In this document: in pieces, positions 47,544 through 61,070 of the stretch
Layout: every line of letters begins with the position of its first letter
How positions within the stretch are numbered: the first letter of the stretch is position 1
NCBI RefSeq assembly: GCF_000740895.1
Contig: NC_025260.1
Span: 2,522,001-2,586,000, forward strand
Direction of reading: 5' to 3'
Length of the DNA stretch: 64,000 nucleotides
Source: Theileria orientalis strain Shintoku
Lineage: Eukaryota; Apicomplexa; Aconoidasida; Piroplasmida; Theileriidae
Program-made: the position numbers and the translations under genes
Notes under the pieces: generated by a model
What the model saw: the letters and a program-made list of their open reading frames with translations, nothing else
Told to the model about the DNA's origin: nothing
Database searches by the model: none

Positions 47544-48883
47544 ATGGACGCAAATAAGGACGAATCGAACAAGTGCTTTAAAATGGCCAAAATGGCAATG
47601 TCCAGAGAGGACTACCAGAAGGTAGGAAAAATGTGGAATAACAATAATATATAGGCCCTAAAACTAGCAACGAAAGCGAATAATATGTACCCATGTGAAG
47701 AGTACAGAGCATTTATGGAAAAATGCTCAGCGAAGCTTTCTCAGTCAAATTCTGATAGAGCAAGAGGTAAGAAAGGGAATAAATCAAAACCGCACAGATA
47801 GATCCACTTCATCTCAGTCAAACACGCGAAATCGCAGAGAGTCAGCCTCGGGAGACACGAGTAGCAGAAACGCAACCGCAGAGCAGGAGAATCTGTGCAG
47901 GAAAATAGTTAATTCGAAAGACTACTACGAAACCCTGCAAGTTGCAAAGAACTGTTCAGTAGAGGAGATCAAGAAGAGCTACAAAAAGGTAAGCTTAGGT
48001 AGTTAAATGAGATTGAGTTCAACGATACATATCTAACGAATATAATTATTTTACAGCTCGCTTTGAAGCTACACCCAGATAAGAACCCATCGCCTCTAGC
48101 TTCAGAAGCGTTTAAAAAGGTCTCGACGGCCTTCCAGTGCCTGACGAACCCGCAAGCAAGAGAAGAGTACGACCAGTACGGAGAACGGGCTCCGACAATG
48201 AACCAGCGCAGATACCAGCGAGATTTTGTAACGCCAGAGCAGCTGTTCGAGGCGTTTTTCGGAATGAACACAAGGTCTCCAGTGTTTACATTCACAACAG
48301 CACGCAGAGACCAACAAGGGTAAGTGTAGAACTCGTAGCTTATATCGTTAAAAGATGGCAATGTAATGCCAGATACGGATGATTAACAGATAAATTATCT
48401 AATCAACCTTGTTATGATTGGAAGATACGATAATGACGTTATTGCTTTAGGAACCGAGGGCGTCCCTCATTGTATCAGTTTGTGCCACTGCTAGTCCTCG
48501 TCGTGGTAATGATAGTGACCAACTTGTTCTCGTTCACGTCCCCAGTATACGACTACGAAAAGAGCACAAAGTACGACAAGAGAATGATGACTTACGCAAA
48601 CGGAGTTGTGTACTACGTCCAAGGAAGAAGCTTCGAGTACAACTACCCGTCGAAGTCAATACAGAGGCTAAAACTGGAGTACGAAATCGACTACAACTTC
48701 TTCCAGCACGACTGCGACACGAAGAAGAAGGAAAATCAAAGAAAAATTGTATCATACCTCTCGTCACTGAAAAATCCTCCACCAGAGTTGTACGAGACGC
48801 CCAAGAGCTGTGAAAAACTAAACGGCCTGAGAAACGCATACACGAAGCTGATGCAAGCAAAAGATGTAAGATATTACCTGTAA
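47544..48883 (+). CDS. DNAJB12/DNAJB14-like ER membrane J protein
   Basis: Five exons give a protein with the family order. The N-terminus (MDANKDESNKCFKMAKMAMS, then EDYQKALKLATKANNMYPC) matches the short helical motif that begins DNAJB12/14. A Ser/Arg/Thr linker follows. The J domain spans DYYETLQVAKNCSVEEIKKSYKK and LALKLHPDKNPSP, with an intact HPD. One membrane segment (LYQFVPLLVLVVVMIVTNLF) precedes a DUF1977-like lumenal domain with the YVV/Y..F..DC pattern. The family recruits Hsc70 to the cytosolic face of the ER in degradation of membrane proteins. Exon 1 (47544-47621) and the splice into the HPD exon are in phase. The protein is complete to its stop at 48883. Confidence 0.88.
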
Positions 48884-49138
48884 TGTGTAAATAATAAAAT
48901 ACGTGCCACTAGATAACAAGAACACGGGTTTAGAATATGTTTATGGAATTTATGTATGGGAATATATATATGTGTGTGTGAATGAATAATAACAGACGCA
49001 ATAAGACAAATAAGATTAAAGGAAAAGTAAAATCACCTTTACAGTTCGTCAAGTTTGGTCTTTGTAGTATTAATCATAAGTTGACACTCACTAACGGTAA
49101 GGTAAGGTTAGGTAAGGTGAGTAAATGGTATAAACGTA

Positions 49139-49855
49139 CTATAAGCATTTGAGCATGGCTTCACAAAAGGAGGTAGAAAGTCCCTCAATGACAATGAAGT
49201 TTGATTTAGGCTGGTTGGAAGGAATGTAGAAAAGCCTGCACTTGTTCCAGACCCAGTAGGCACCAAGAATCTCCCAAAAACTAAAGAGTAGTGAGTAAAT
49301 TTGGGAGAAATGGCAACAATTAATTAAATACCTTATAACGATGCGATTTGAACTGTTCTTTGAGGGAGTTAGAACGAGAAACTTGACTGAAAACGAGTAA
49401 AAGTAGGAGTGTAAATACCTGGGTCAGTGCCGTCACAGGTGGCAAAGTAAGTGACATTAAACGACTTAGGCTCGGAAAATCTGCGACAAATACAGTGGCA
49501 CCCTGAAAGAAGAATGCTTATGAATGTAACAACCTTGTTTACAGATCCTCCACGCGTCACGATAAGATAGTTTGATATCATCCAGAGGAGGAAGGCCCTC
49601 GCCATAGAGAGTTAAACCGTCGTATTCTACCTTAAACATTGATTCGATCGTCTCGAAATCAGGAAGGCAAGAATAGTCAAATCTAAATAATAACGTTATA
49701 TGGAGTAAGTGATGTTGAATAGAATGAATAAAGTGAACAAACTCTGAGGCGGTTGAAGCATCAGAATACTGGTCATTTTTGGGGACCTCATCAGCTTCTA
49801 GTTGATGACTACCTTCAAATGAACTGATAGATTGATCCACAGAATCAGAATCCAT
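49139..49855 (-). CDS. Conserved-looking protein of unknown function
   Basis: Five short exons can be joined in phase from MDSDSVDQSISSFEGSHQLE (49855) to EAMLKCL and the stop at 49139, about 200 residues. The first 45 residues are acidic and Ser-rich. The rest is a compact mixed-composition domain with several aromatic and cysteine residues (CLPDFETIESMFKVEYDGL, CHCICRRF, YWVWNKCRLFYIP). No membrane segment or signal is seen. I do not recognise the family; the density of phase-consistent introns argues that it is a real gene. It converges with the J-protein gene. Confidence 0.5.
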
Positions 49856-50072
49856 AGTTACAAAGATAATTTAACAAAAATAACAAAAATATCAAAAATA
49901 TCAAAGATTATATATACTGAAACCGAGTATTTTAGAATAATTATTAGCTCAAACAGGTAGAATAGGTTCCCCTTAATGTGTATTTTAAAATTTACGAATA
50001 TTATACAAATGTGTAAATGACTTATAAAGAATACTATAAACAAATAATATAGTGCATAATGTGCAATAAACA

Positions 50073-52256
50073 TTAGTATAACTTATCATTCAAAGTTAAA
50101 GCAGCGTTTTCACCAAAGCGTTTTAAATATTCTACTTTATCCTGGTTCGTTTTGAGCCGGTTCCACTCATAATAAGGAATAATACCAACGTTGAACCCCT
50201 ACACAGATAACAAGTGATTTAAACTGATTTGTTAGTTAAAATGGCTTATATTAGGTGAGTTAACACAGATAAACAATGTTTTACCTTCATGATTAGTGTA
50301 TCCTGCTCAATTTTAGCAAATTTTGTCAAAAAACTTGATTTCGTGTAGTAGCTATAAGGCCCTAAGGAATAAGTCACAAATTCGCCCATTACCTGTGCAC
50401 TTGATTATGAAATTGTGTTCTTTAATGTATATGTCAGCATACAAGTAGTCGAATAGAACGCTCCTTTTATGCTCTACGCCAGCTTCCTTTAGGATTATAG
50501 ACACTTCACGGGCCCATCTGGAAAGCCTCTTATTCAACTAAATCCCAGTTACTTTCCTAAACAAGTTACCTTTTTGATCCTGTAGTCTCTAATGGTTTTA
50601 AGGAAAATCTTCAGTTCTTCGTTTAACCCTTCAACAAAACCTAAAGTATAAAACAGCCTTGAAAAATACCCTGATGTTTGTGGCTCAGATGATCCAGCAC
50701 ATATTTGAGCTTAATCATCTTATAACTTTTCAGATGATCAGCTTGGGACGAAAGTAATTTTAAGCTTTTTTCGACGACCTGAAGTGAAAATTATTCATGC
50801 AAATTTACATTTAACTGTGGTTCCAAGATACACGCAGAAGTGTACAAGAACAGGACGAGGGCCTGTGAGTCCACCTTTTCCTGAAATGTTTTAGTTAGCC
50901 ACACCTTGAATAAATACTAACTGTAATGTAACAATAGTATCAAGAATAAAACTAACATTTGAAACCATGTAGTCAAATGAATTTGCACACGCTCCATAAA
51001 AGTATTTGGCTTCAAAATCCAATTTGGCCAATGAATGATAAACCAGCGATAGTAAATGAGAAGGCAGCTCATTCTTTTCTATTGGAGGTCGCAGCTTTCT
51101 CTTCAAAAGCTTAAGCAACAACGGGTCCCTAGCAGTTATATTTTTGTACAACCACCAACCTAATATCCAATTTGGCCACAGAAGCCAAGACCAAGGATGC
51201 TTGCAGAGGATCGATTTGGTGATGTCTAATCATGAGAGAATTATACAAGGACCTCCAAAACCTATAATATTCTGTGAAATAATTACCTTACTTTATGTGA
51301 TAGACTTGAAAGAACGACAATGAATTAGCGACCAAGGCTATATCCTGCACGTTAGCCTTATCCACGTTCAAACAAAACTAAAGCAAGTGAGACACAGGCA
51401 ACTCACCTCGTTGACTACCAAATCAATTAAATCGTAGTTTGAAGCTTCAAGTCTCTTCAGAGAGTTCATAATCAGTGAAAGACCTGAGTGTGTGCATGAG
51501 ACGGCGGCACGTACCTCTGCACGAATTGTAGGATACATATTTAATCAAGAATGGGAAAAGTATCTTCAAAAGGTCCTTGTCCTTATATCTGAGCAAGATT
51601 ACGAGGTTAAGTCAGTACCTGATTTTAGAAAATGAATACAGAACGAGGCACACATCGCTTGGATGTAACAGTGATGCCGTTATGCATATTTTCTTTGAAT
51701 ATTTACTCCACAGGGCGTCGTTGTAGACTCCGTCCGAGGCTGATTTATATATTTTTTGTACCAATCTTTTAACGTGTTCGTATCCCTCAGAAGGCGCGAA
51801 CTTAGGCTGTTGAGCAAGTGGAACCTCAAAGTCAATAGTAGTATTCAACTCAATGTTATAGTCATCTTGAGGCTGTTTATACAGTCTTTCAATTGATTTG
51901 ATGTTTTTCAATGTTTTTTTACTCAGTTTTAACCTTTTGTGTGAGCAGTCCAACAAGTGATGGAACCCATTGGCATCTTCCCTAGTGGAATCCTGTCCAC
52001 TACTGTGATTAAAACTATCAACTCCAGTATCCAAGTTTAAATTTGATATAAAGTTAGAAGTTTCTGGAGATTCTTTCGATATGTGCAATGTATTTGATGC
52101 AAAGTATCTAATGAGAGATAACTGCCCATTTCTTAGGAATCCAGTAAAATTATTAAAAATATAATTACTGTAGTTAAATGTGTTTATTCTTAGGATATAA
52201 TGGGAGTTTTTTCTGAGAGTATTTTGAAATAGGTGCGACAGAGTACAAACTACCAT
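50073..52256 (-). CDS. RAP-domain protein, probably mitochondrial RNA-binding
   Basis: The first exon (52256 to about 51620) begins MVVCTLSHLFQNTLRKNSHYIL, a plausible mitochondrial presequence; the ATG at 52256 is used because upstream codons are TTG. About nine small exons follow, containing helical-hairpin segments (for example LPSHLLSLVYHSLAKLDFEA) typical of the repeats that precede RAP domains. The C-terminus is a RAP domain: SVLFDYLYADIYIKEHNFII, then GFNVGIIPYYEWNRLKTNQD and EYLKRFGENAALTLNDKLY. RAP proteins are expanded in apicomplexans, and several act on fragmented mitochondrial rRNA. The order and phase of the middle exons between about 50560 and 51600 are approximate. Confidence 0.75.
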
Positions 52257-52371
52257 CAACAAACAAATTCAACAGATATTCCTACTAAATATAATACAAA
52301 AAATAAAACTATAATATATATACTATTGTTTATAGTAAATATTATAAAGTTTCCAAAATTCAAAACATAAA

Positions 52372-53103
52372 TTATGAATGTTTGAATGGTGCTTCCAGAT
52401 TGGAGTTTGCGAAGTCCCAATTGACGAGATTCCACCAGGCTAAAGTTGAATGTGTAATTAAATATAACATACCATTGACGTATGCTGCACGGTCGTTCCT
52501 GTAGTCAACGTAATAAGCATGCTCCCACACATCGCAAGCCAGAAGAGGAGTTCCAGAGTTCTCCCTAACAGAAAACTATATATTGCTTAAATTACCTCAA
52601 GGGATTTCCAGCATCATGAGTTTGAACGACTTCTGGAGTTCCGTCGGACTTAAGGACCAGCCAGCCCCAACCGGAGCCGAAGTGACCGGTAAGAACGTTT
52701 GAAAACTCCTTCTTGAAATTGTCAAAGGAACCGAACTTCTCTTCTAGTAATTTTCTTACGTTCCCCTTTGGTTCTCCGCCGCCGTTTGGAGACATAGAGT
52801 GCCAGTAGAAGGTGTGATTCCAAATCTGGGCTGCATTGTTAAAAACTGCTCCAGACTCCGTTTTTAGCAAATCTGAAAAATGTTTATTTTAAAAATATAA
52901 TATATCCACCTTCTAAACTCTTGGATTCCAAGTTGGTTCCCTTAACCAGGCCTGAAGTTGTATTAAAAATAGGTTGACAAACCGTTCAATTTGTTAACGT
53001 AGCCGGCGTGATGCTTAGTATAATGGTAAGTCAAAGTCTCTTCACTAAGATGAGGAACTAAGTCTTTGAGTCCGTAAGGAAGAGGTGGTAGTTTGAAAGT
53101 CAT
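52372..53103 (-). CDS. Iron superoxide dismutase
   Basis: The enzyme dismutates superoxide. Five exons run from [20 protein letters not shown] (53103) to NLEAPFKHS (stop at 52372), about 200 residues in all. The four metal ligands are visible: His in the [11 protein letters not shown] helix, His in [11 protein letters not shown], and Asp and His in [10 protein letters not shown]. The [11 protein letters not shown] form and the [10 protein letters not shown] region are typical of the Fe type rather than Mn. No presequence precedes the domain, so the cytosolic isoform is likely. Introns are 35-60 nt. Confidence 0.95.
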
Positions 53104-53348
53104 CGTAAAGAAGGTTCAAAATAATTCAAAATGTGGTCGAGAATAATAACGAAAACGTTCTAAAGCAGAACAGAATTTTAAAATAAAACACCAATAGAGA
53201 ATGGGAAGTTAATAAGTTGATTTTATTAACTGAAATACAAATCGAATACACAATAAATGATTAATAGTGGGGAGTATAATGAAGATTTAAAAAACAGCCA
53301 AAATATATAATGTATATCCTGTAAAATATTTTAATAACAATTTTTTAA

Positions 53349-55638
53349 ATGGAAGACACTGATAAGGAGCATAAAGGTCGAGACTCGATTGAAAAAAAGG
53401 GTAAATTTTTAGAATAAATATTTGAAATGCAAATAAATTCATAATGAGCCCGAATAATAACATAGTTTTTATTAAATATTAAACACATTTAAGAAATGTT
53501 TAATATTTATGAATATTATTTAAATGTGTAACCAGTACATTTAGTGGAAACGGATTTTGAGTTATATCGCAAATTGAAAGTTTTAAAGTCAAAATTGGAC
53601 ATAAATTTAGAGATGCCAAAGAATGAGCCGTACGATTATATTTTTATAGCAGTTCACGGGATAGGAACGACTGAATCAATGCTAGAAAATGACTACAAAA
53701 ACCTGAAGAATAGCATGGAGTTTGTGAGAAAATATTGGTTTTATAACCAGAATTTGAAGATACACCTGCGTTTTATAAACTGGAAGAAATACATAGTAGA
53801 TGCGCAGAACACGTAAATTGAATTTGGAACCATAATATGCGTAGACTATTCGACAACGTGGCAATTGATACAGCCAAGGGAATGAGAAAGGTGTTCACAC
53901 TAGCAGTGTTGGACGTAACGTTTTACCTGAACCCGCGGTTCTCGGATTACCTGATAACGAACGTCGCTAACGATTTAAACAATGAAATATCGTCACTAAG
54001 AAACGTGAGTTGGAAAGTAAAATGAAAGCGATGTAGCACCCGAATGGGTTGTTCAAGAAGGCGAAGATAGTTATCCTAGCGTATTCAATGGGATCGGTGA
54101 TATTGGATGAGTTGATAAGAACAAACCCAGATAAATTGGTAGGCGCAAACAGTGAAAAAAATGTGTAGTCGAACATAGAGCCGAGTAAAAGGCCAGTGTT
54201 GGAACATAAAATAGATTATTTCTTTGCAATAGGAAGTCCACTGTCATGCGTATTGGAGTATTATTCGCCGCAGGTTAGTAGTCGCAGCAATTGTAATAGG
54301 CGTATTGAGCACAAATACGATGAGCCAGCTAATAGTGATGCTTAGATTCTGAAGACGGGGTTGAGGTTCCCAGATACGCCCAGATACTATAACATATTTC
54401 ACCCGTACGACCCGATAGCATGCCGCTGGGAAAAGCTGATATACAGACACGTGAGTAAAATACCGAAGCCGGTGATAGCGCCGTACTGGCAAAACAACGG
54501 ATTCAAGAACTGGTACAACATAGACCAGCAGTTCCAGGTAAGGAATTGGGAAAACACGACGCGTAGTACTGCAAGTCGCTGATAGTCGACAACCTCAGCG
54601 ACGTGGCAAACACGATAACGAAGGGACTGACCAGCTGGCTGGGAAGTAGCCAAAACAGTGTACTGAACCAGAACATAACAAACAGCCTGAACAGTAAGTT
54701 TGAACTAGAATAGTTAGGAGCGATATTATTGATGAATGGATAGATAGTGCACGCCAGTTACAAGGAAGTTGTAAATGTGAGTTAAAAATAATTTAGGGAA
54801 AAAATCATTCAGTAACTTTCGGAACAGTAACTGTGTGGATTCATGACAACACTGTAGAGTTGATGAGAAAGGACGAAGTGAAGGCGGTGGACACGGAAGA
54901 AGTAACTAAGGACTCGGCAAGGTCGAGATCGGAGGAGCGACAGTACGAAAACGAGTTCCTCAGCGACTTTGAAGTGGACGATGCATCGTGCAGTGCCCTG
55001 GAGAGGCTGAATTTGAATACGGACCTACCAATAAGATACGATTACCAGGTACCAATTGGGGAATTAGAATTTGATAGCTAGATATACGGAGTAAAACAGT
55101 AAATGGTGAATGGAACGGATTTAAATTGGGTAATAAACAGCAATTTTAGCTACAAGAAGACGCAACGGAGCACTTTTTAAACCCACTGGCAATACTGCAG
55201 TCGCACATAAGCTACTGGGGATCGAGAGATGTGTCGTTCTTCATACTGAAAGAAGTGCACAAGAAGAAGGAAAGAGTGCCGATAACATCACTGCTGACGT
55301 ACATAGAGTCGAAGGGGAAGAATCTCGCATTGTCGACGACAGATGAAGCACTGAAGAAGGAGCTGTTAGGAGTATCAGAGAAGGCGAAGAAGCTGTTGGA
55401 CCAGATTTCAAAAGAGGTGAGTATTACTGAGCATGAGGTGGTATTTACAGTACGGTGTTTAAGAGTTGAATGCCGTTGACTAATGAGTTCCTAGGACATT
55501 AAGTTTAAGAACGATAGCGTAATAGCGCTGAAAAACACATGGAATCTGATGAACAAAAGCGGAGACGAGGATGATGATCAGCCGTACGAGTCGTTAATAT
55601 CAGATAACATAGAAGATTCAAGCGTATCACCAAAGTGA
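53349..55638 (+). CDS. DDHD-domain phospholipase A1-like protein
   Basis: About nine exons give an intracellular PA-preferring phospholipase A1 relative. The oxyanion region is IFIAVHGIGTTES. The nucleophile elbow is ILAYSMGSVILDEL, where Ala replaces the first Gly of GxSxG but the Ser and second Gly are kept. The DDHD domain follows: FFAIGSPLS, RYYNIFHPYDPIACRWEKLIY, and the terminal block SHISYWGSRDVSFFIL. A charged loop (about 54850-55000) interrupts the DDHD domain. Such enzymes act at ER and Golgi membranes or mitochondria. Exon 1 (53349-53399) is short and non-catalytic. Introns are 40-150 nt. Confidence 0.85.
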
Positions 55639-55847
55639 ACATGTAAATCCAAAAGATGGATAGGTTAAGAAGAAATAAAGGTGTGAACAATAAACTGTAA
55701 CAATAAAATAATATTTTAAATAAATATATGTATATTGAGAGAGATTTTAAATAAAAAGAGTGAAATAAATAAAGATTAGTGCGGCAGAGATGATGGAGAA
55801 TATAGGGGCATCAAAATCAGTAGTAATAACAAAGCTGTGTAGGATAC

Positions 55848-58800
55848 ATGGCCGAAAGGCTGCTAGGCATACGCCTAAAGAATATAATAGAAAATAGGAA
55901 TCTACACTGGCCACCAGAGTCGATAACGAAATACGATATTACATGTTTGAAAACAGGTTAGCAAAAGGATAAAATAGTAAAAAATAAATAATATAGAAAC
56001 GATAAGGAGTAAAAATAACAGTGAAGTAATTTCAATTGAAGAATTAGTGGAAGAGCTCCAGGAATCATATCAAGACTACAGAAGGCATAAAAGAGCAGTA
56101 TTGAGAAGTATTATACACTCAATCTTAAGTGAATACAACACGTAGGTTTAAAAATAAATAGATAATGGTGTTTAGAGGTGATACAAAGAAAAGAGGGTCC
56201 GAACACTTGAGAGAATCAGAAGGAACGAACGAAATGAATAACAGTAAACAGAAAATGGAAATAGATGAACCAATAATCAATTTAAACGGAAAAATAAGAA
56301 AAAGCTATAAGCAAACACCGAAATCGGAGAAAAATAAAGAGAGTAAGAGGAAAGAAGCTAATGAAAGTCAGAATCAAAGGTCGGAAGATGCTGGAGCAGA
56401 AGAGGAGTATATGTTCATCCCAGAAACAGTGGTGACAACAAGGCTGAGTGACATAGGAGGAATAGATAAAATAAAGGGAGAAATAAACAATTTAATAATA
56501 AATCCACTAAAGTACCCGCAGCTGTATAAGCACCTGGGAGTGCAGCCGACGAAGGGAGTGTTACTGCACGGACCACCAGGATCAGGAAAGTCGAAGCTAG
56601 CAGAAGCAATAGCAGGTAAGAAAGTAGCAAGGGAGAACCTAGAAGTAAAAAGAGCACGATAGGTAGAGCTGAGGTAGATGAAAGAATTAACGGCGTGCAG
56701 GAGAGGTGGGATGCCCATTCTTCAGAGTGGCAGCGACGGAGATAGTGACGGGGATGTCAGGAGAGTCGGAGAACAGACTGAGGAGCCTGTTCGAAAAGGC
56801 GAAGGGGTGCGCACCGAGCATAATATTCCTGGACGAAATAGACGCAATCACGCCGAAAAGAGAAAACACGTTCAGAGAAATGGAAAAGAGAATAGTGTCC
56901 CAACTGGGAATGTGTATGGACGGACTGCAGGACCATTTCGTAATAGGTAAGAAAGGAATGTTAACAGTCAAGAGTATAGTTGCTAGATGAGTAGAGAGCG
57001 CACAGAAATAGTATTGTATTAAATGAAGTGCAATAATTCAAATGTAGTGATTGGAGCAACAAACAGACAGGAGTACCTGGACCCAATGATAAGAAGAAAC
57101 GGACGCTTCGACAGAGAAATATCAATGGGAATACCGAACCAGGAGTCAAGAACAAACATACTAAAGGTAAGAAAGATAGGAGGTAATAGAAGTAGCTACG
57201 CCACTGAGTGCGTTGGTGTGTGTGATGCACAAAGTGTTAGGTACACAGAGTATGGAAGAAAAGCAATTGAGTGAACTAATAATGTTAACAGGCACTGGCA
57301 GTAAATAAAAGAATAGGAACGGACGTGGACTTCGAGGAAATAGCAAACCTAACGCCAGGGTTCGTGGGAGCAGACCTGCAGTCAGTGCTGAGAGAAGCGG
57401 CAATAAGCGCAATATCGAGAATGTTTGAAACAACAGACATGGTAAGTGCCAGGCTAGTAACAGGTAGATTACAAGTTTGAATGGTTGTGTATGCGTGGAA
57501 GGTGGACGATTAATGATAAATATAGGACCGCGTAAACGAAGAAAAGTTGAAGTCGCTGTACATAACGAGAGAAGATTTCGTAGCAGGAGTGTCCAAAGTA
57601 CAGCCGAGTTCGAAGAGAGAAGGCTTCATCACGATCCCAGACGTGACGTGGAGCAGCATAGGAGCACTCTCGGAGCTTAAGTCGGAGCTGGAGAAGCAAA
57701 TAGTCTTCCCAATCAAGTACAAGAAGCTGTACACGAGGTTTGGAGTGGGCGTGTCGGCGGGAGTGCTGCTGTACGGGCCGCCAGGATGCGGAAAGACGCT
57801 GCTGGCAAAGGCAATTTCGAACGAGTGCAAGGCGAATTTTATATCAGTGAAAGGTAAGAATGGTTATTAAGGCAGTGGTATAACCTAATGGTGATAATAA
57901 TGCGAATAGTAGCATGGGATATATCTATGTGTGTGTTAGGATAGATATAGTAACATGAATGTACGGACATATAGATAGATATATAAATATTAGTGATAGT
58001 ATATGTTAATAATAATGGTGGATTAGTAAATAAAACTAATCAGGGCCCGAAATACTGAACAAGTACGTGGGAGAAAGCGAAAAGGCAATAAGGCTGATAT
58101 TCCAGAGAGCAGCAACGAGTTCGCCATGCATAATATTCTTCGACGAAGTGGACTCACTGTGCTCAACGAGAAACGAGTCGAACCAAGTTAACGAAAGAAT
58201 AGTAAACCAGCTGTTGACGGAAATGGACGGAATACAGGTAAGAACCAACAATAGATACCGTATATGGCAAAGATATTGTATTTGACATAAATTGTATTAG
58301 CAAAGATATTGTACTTGACATAAATTGTATTGGCAAAGATGATTGAACTAATGTAACTTTTTAGAACCGCGAATACGTGTATATTATCGCAGCAACGAAT
58401 AGACCGGACATCATTGACCCGGCGATCATGAGGCCAGGAAGGTTGGAAAAGCTGTTCTACGTGCCACTGCCAAACGAAGTCGACAGAGTGGACATACTCA
58501 AAAAACTCACAACGAAGACGCCGTTGAGCAGGCAAATCGACTTCGAATACATAGCAAAGCACACACAAGGGTAGGTCACACTTACGGATGTTAGTACATG
58601 TGTGTGTTAATTCACACTAGTTGCGTAGACATATACAGACAGACGTAGATATTACAGATACACATAAACACAAACATATGTAGTTACCCATACACATAAA
58701 CAGAGACTGTAGACATTCATACTAGTTATACGTACAGTTAAAATGCATAGTAGTTATGGATGGAACCAGCATGAGCGTTAACAACTATGCAGATTCAGCG

Positions 58801-59021
58801 GAGCAGATCTGGCAAGTCTGTGCAGAGAAGCAAGCATTATCGCAATAGAAGAGATAAGAATGGGAATGAAGGAGACGAGCAAGTTCGAATATAAAATCAC
58901 GGCTCCAGAAGACTCGGAGCTGAGGATGGAGCATTTCCAGAGAGCACTGAGCAAAGTTAAGCCCTCAGTGAAGCAGCACCAAATAGACTTCTACAACAGC
59001 TTCAGGGCCAAATACTCGTGA
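55848..59021 (+). CDS. NVL/Rix7-type tandem AAA ATPase (60S ribosome biogenesis)
   Basis: NVL/Rix7 extracts assembly factors from pre-60S particles in the nucleolus. The N-terminal exons contain a motif ([20 protein letters not shown]) resembling the winged-helix-like nucleolin-binding domain of NVL, which separates it from Cdc48. D1 has Walker [27 protein letters not shown], Walker [10 protein letters not shown] and the arginine block [11 protein letters not shown]2 has [32 protein letters not shown] and [15 protein letters not shown]. The C-terminus ends NSFRAKYS. Around eleven introns are present; one of 34 nt (about 56144-56177) links the N-domain to the basic linker. The start at 55848 is provisional: an upstream ATG near 55794 is open but could not be joined in phase. 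Confidence 0.87.
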
Positions 59022-59310
59022 AGCCTGCTCGAGTGTACAAAACACCTAGCCTACAACTCACATGTTCTGTAGAATTTGTTTGATATGTGATTATCCTACC
59101 ACATAACTGGTTAATTACATGATTGGTGTACAATGCTACTAGTGTACAATACAGCTAATGTACTACATAACTGGCTCAGTACATGATTGGTATAAAAAGA
59201 ATAGTACAAATAGATTAATAGGTGACAAGTATGAAACACAGACAATAAGAATAAGTATTAGTTTAAATTAGGACATTAGATGATTATACATTCATTTATT
59301 GGTTGTTAGT

Positions 59311-61050
59311 TTATTTGGTTACTTTAATACACTCCCAGCCCTGTGATTTAAGGTAATTCAGCTTAAACTCAGAAGATTTGCTCAATTTAGTGTCTTTACC
59401 GTCACCCTCGACAACCTCCACGTACTTCTTATCGTTTCTGTCCGTTGAAATTAAATAGTAGATGTCCACTAGCACAATCAGAGGGTGCCCCTTGAGATGC
59501 CTTGTAATCAAGTCGAAGTTATCAGTAAGCAGGTTGCTCGCCTTAACGTATTCAGTCTCGTCTTGGAACTTGAGGAGTCGAGCGACGTGCAACAGCCTAT
59601 TCTTACTCAGCTTATGGAAGACAGTGGGATACACTGATCTCAAGTACATCTCAGCCATTTTCAGCCCCTTGACAAAGGAAACCTTGTTGTTATCGTGCAG
59701 AATCTTAAACAAGGAACAATACAAAAGACTGTCCTCCCTCCTGTCAAACTCGTTGGAGTAGGCATAGGAGCTGCCAGTACTGGAATCAGTAACACTAGTA
59801 CCACTACCAGGGGTATCGTAAGATGGAGAAGGGGGCGATCTAAACAGTTTACTGTCGTATCTTTTGTAAAGAAGCTCATTTATGAAGTGATTCTCGTTGT
59901 TATAATGGCTTCGGCCGAAAATGTCACCAATTGTGGCGGAAGGAGACAGTTTCTGGATCAAGTAGCTTGAAATCGACTGCAATATCAACTCAATAATGTG
60001 AAAATTGTCTATAATCCCAGTAAATAGTAAGGTATTCAACAGGTCCACATTCAACCTGATAACTTCGTAGGCTCGTTCATCTATGCTTGCCGTTGGTCCC
60101 TCGTCAACGTCTTCATTGGTACTCTGGGAATTTGGGTCTCCATAACTGTCTATAAGTGCCGCGTTAGACTCCAAAGACCGTATTACGTACGGAATGAGCC
60201 TCTTGTACATGTAGGTTTCGCCGCACTTGTTAACGGCCTTGATCAGTTGAATCCAGCTGCAAATTGGCACCTCGACCTTGTACTTATCGATCTGGTCAAA
60301 TAAGGTGTACACTGACTTCTGTAACAGTAACTTCAACCCATCTAGCCGCGTCAGCAGGTACAAATCGCCCAATGTGTCGCAAAGCTGAACCAGACGGTCC
60401 AACGAGTAGCCTGTTATGCACCTATTCAGAGACATGTACAGGTAGTCGAAATGGTCAACCAGCTTATCGTGCAAGTCCAACTTCAAGAAAGACTGCGTCA
60501 AGTGAATCAAGTGCACCTCGCCTTCCGACGCCTTATCGTCATAATCATGGCTCAAAGGGCCCTCAGAATTATCAAGGGGGACAAGTTTACTCGACTGCAG
60601 TTTTGAAACGAGAGTTTGAACCAAGCCTAGGCTAAACTCCTTGCTAGTACACTTATCAGACATATCCAGGCAGTAAATAAGTATTCTGAGCAGAGTGCTA
60701 ACGTCAAAGTGCTCCAATTGATCAGAAAGGTGCTCCATCGACTCCTTCAAAACCCTCTTCTTATCCTTGTATTCTATACCGTAAGTTATGTATTTTGCCA
60801 AACCAACCGTTCAAATCCCTCAAAATTCCCAAGTTAGAGCGATCCATCAGAGGCTTAAATGACTGAAAGTGCGAAATGAACTGATTTAAACTCTCAGTAG
60901 GCGGTGCTGAAGAATTGGTGGTAAAGCCAGCTGCTGCAAACTTAATAAAATGCTGAGCTAAACCGGGCCTAAAAACAAAATCAAAATATTAACATACCTA
61001 AAACGTGTAACTTTCAGGTGGCCAAAACAAACGATCCTGTTGTTCATCAT
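59311..61050 (-). CDS. RAP-like organellar protein
   Basis: Three exons join in phase: 61050-60997 (MMNNRIVCFGHLKVTRF), about 60968-60814, and 60779 to the stop at 59311. The N-terminus is basic and amphipathic, like a mitochondrial presequence. The body is alpha-helical with an Asp/Ser/Gly-rich interruption (about 59770-59840). The C-terminal 60 residues (LIVLVDIYYLISTDRND ... FKLNYLKSQGWECIKV) follow the RAP pattern of a beta strand, then K-x-x-x-L...GW, ending at the last strand. It lacks the usual E-x-D-G-P motif and the terminal helix, so the domain is either truncated or a relative. Its start lies only 20 nt from the stop of the 56-residue gene upstream. Confidence 0.58.
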
Positions 61051-61070
61051 CGATAAAGTGTGTTAAAGAA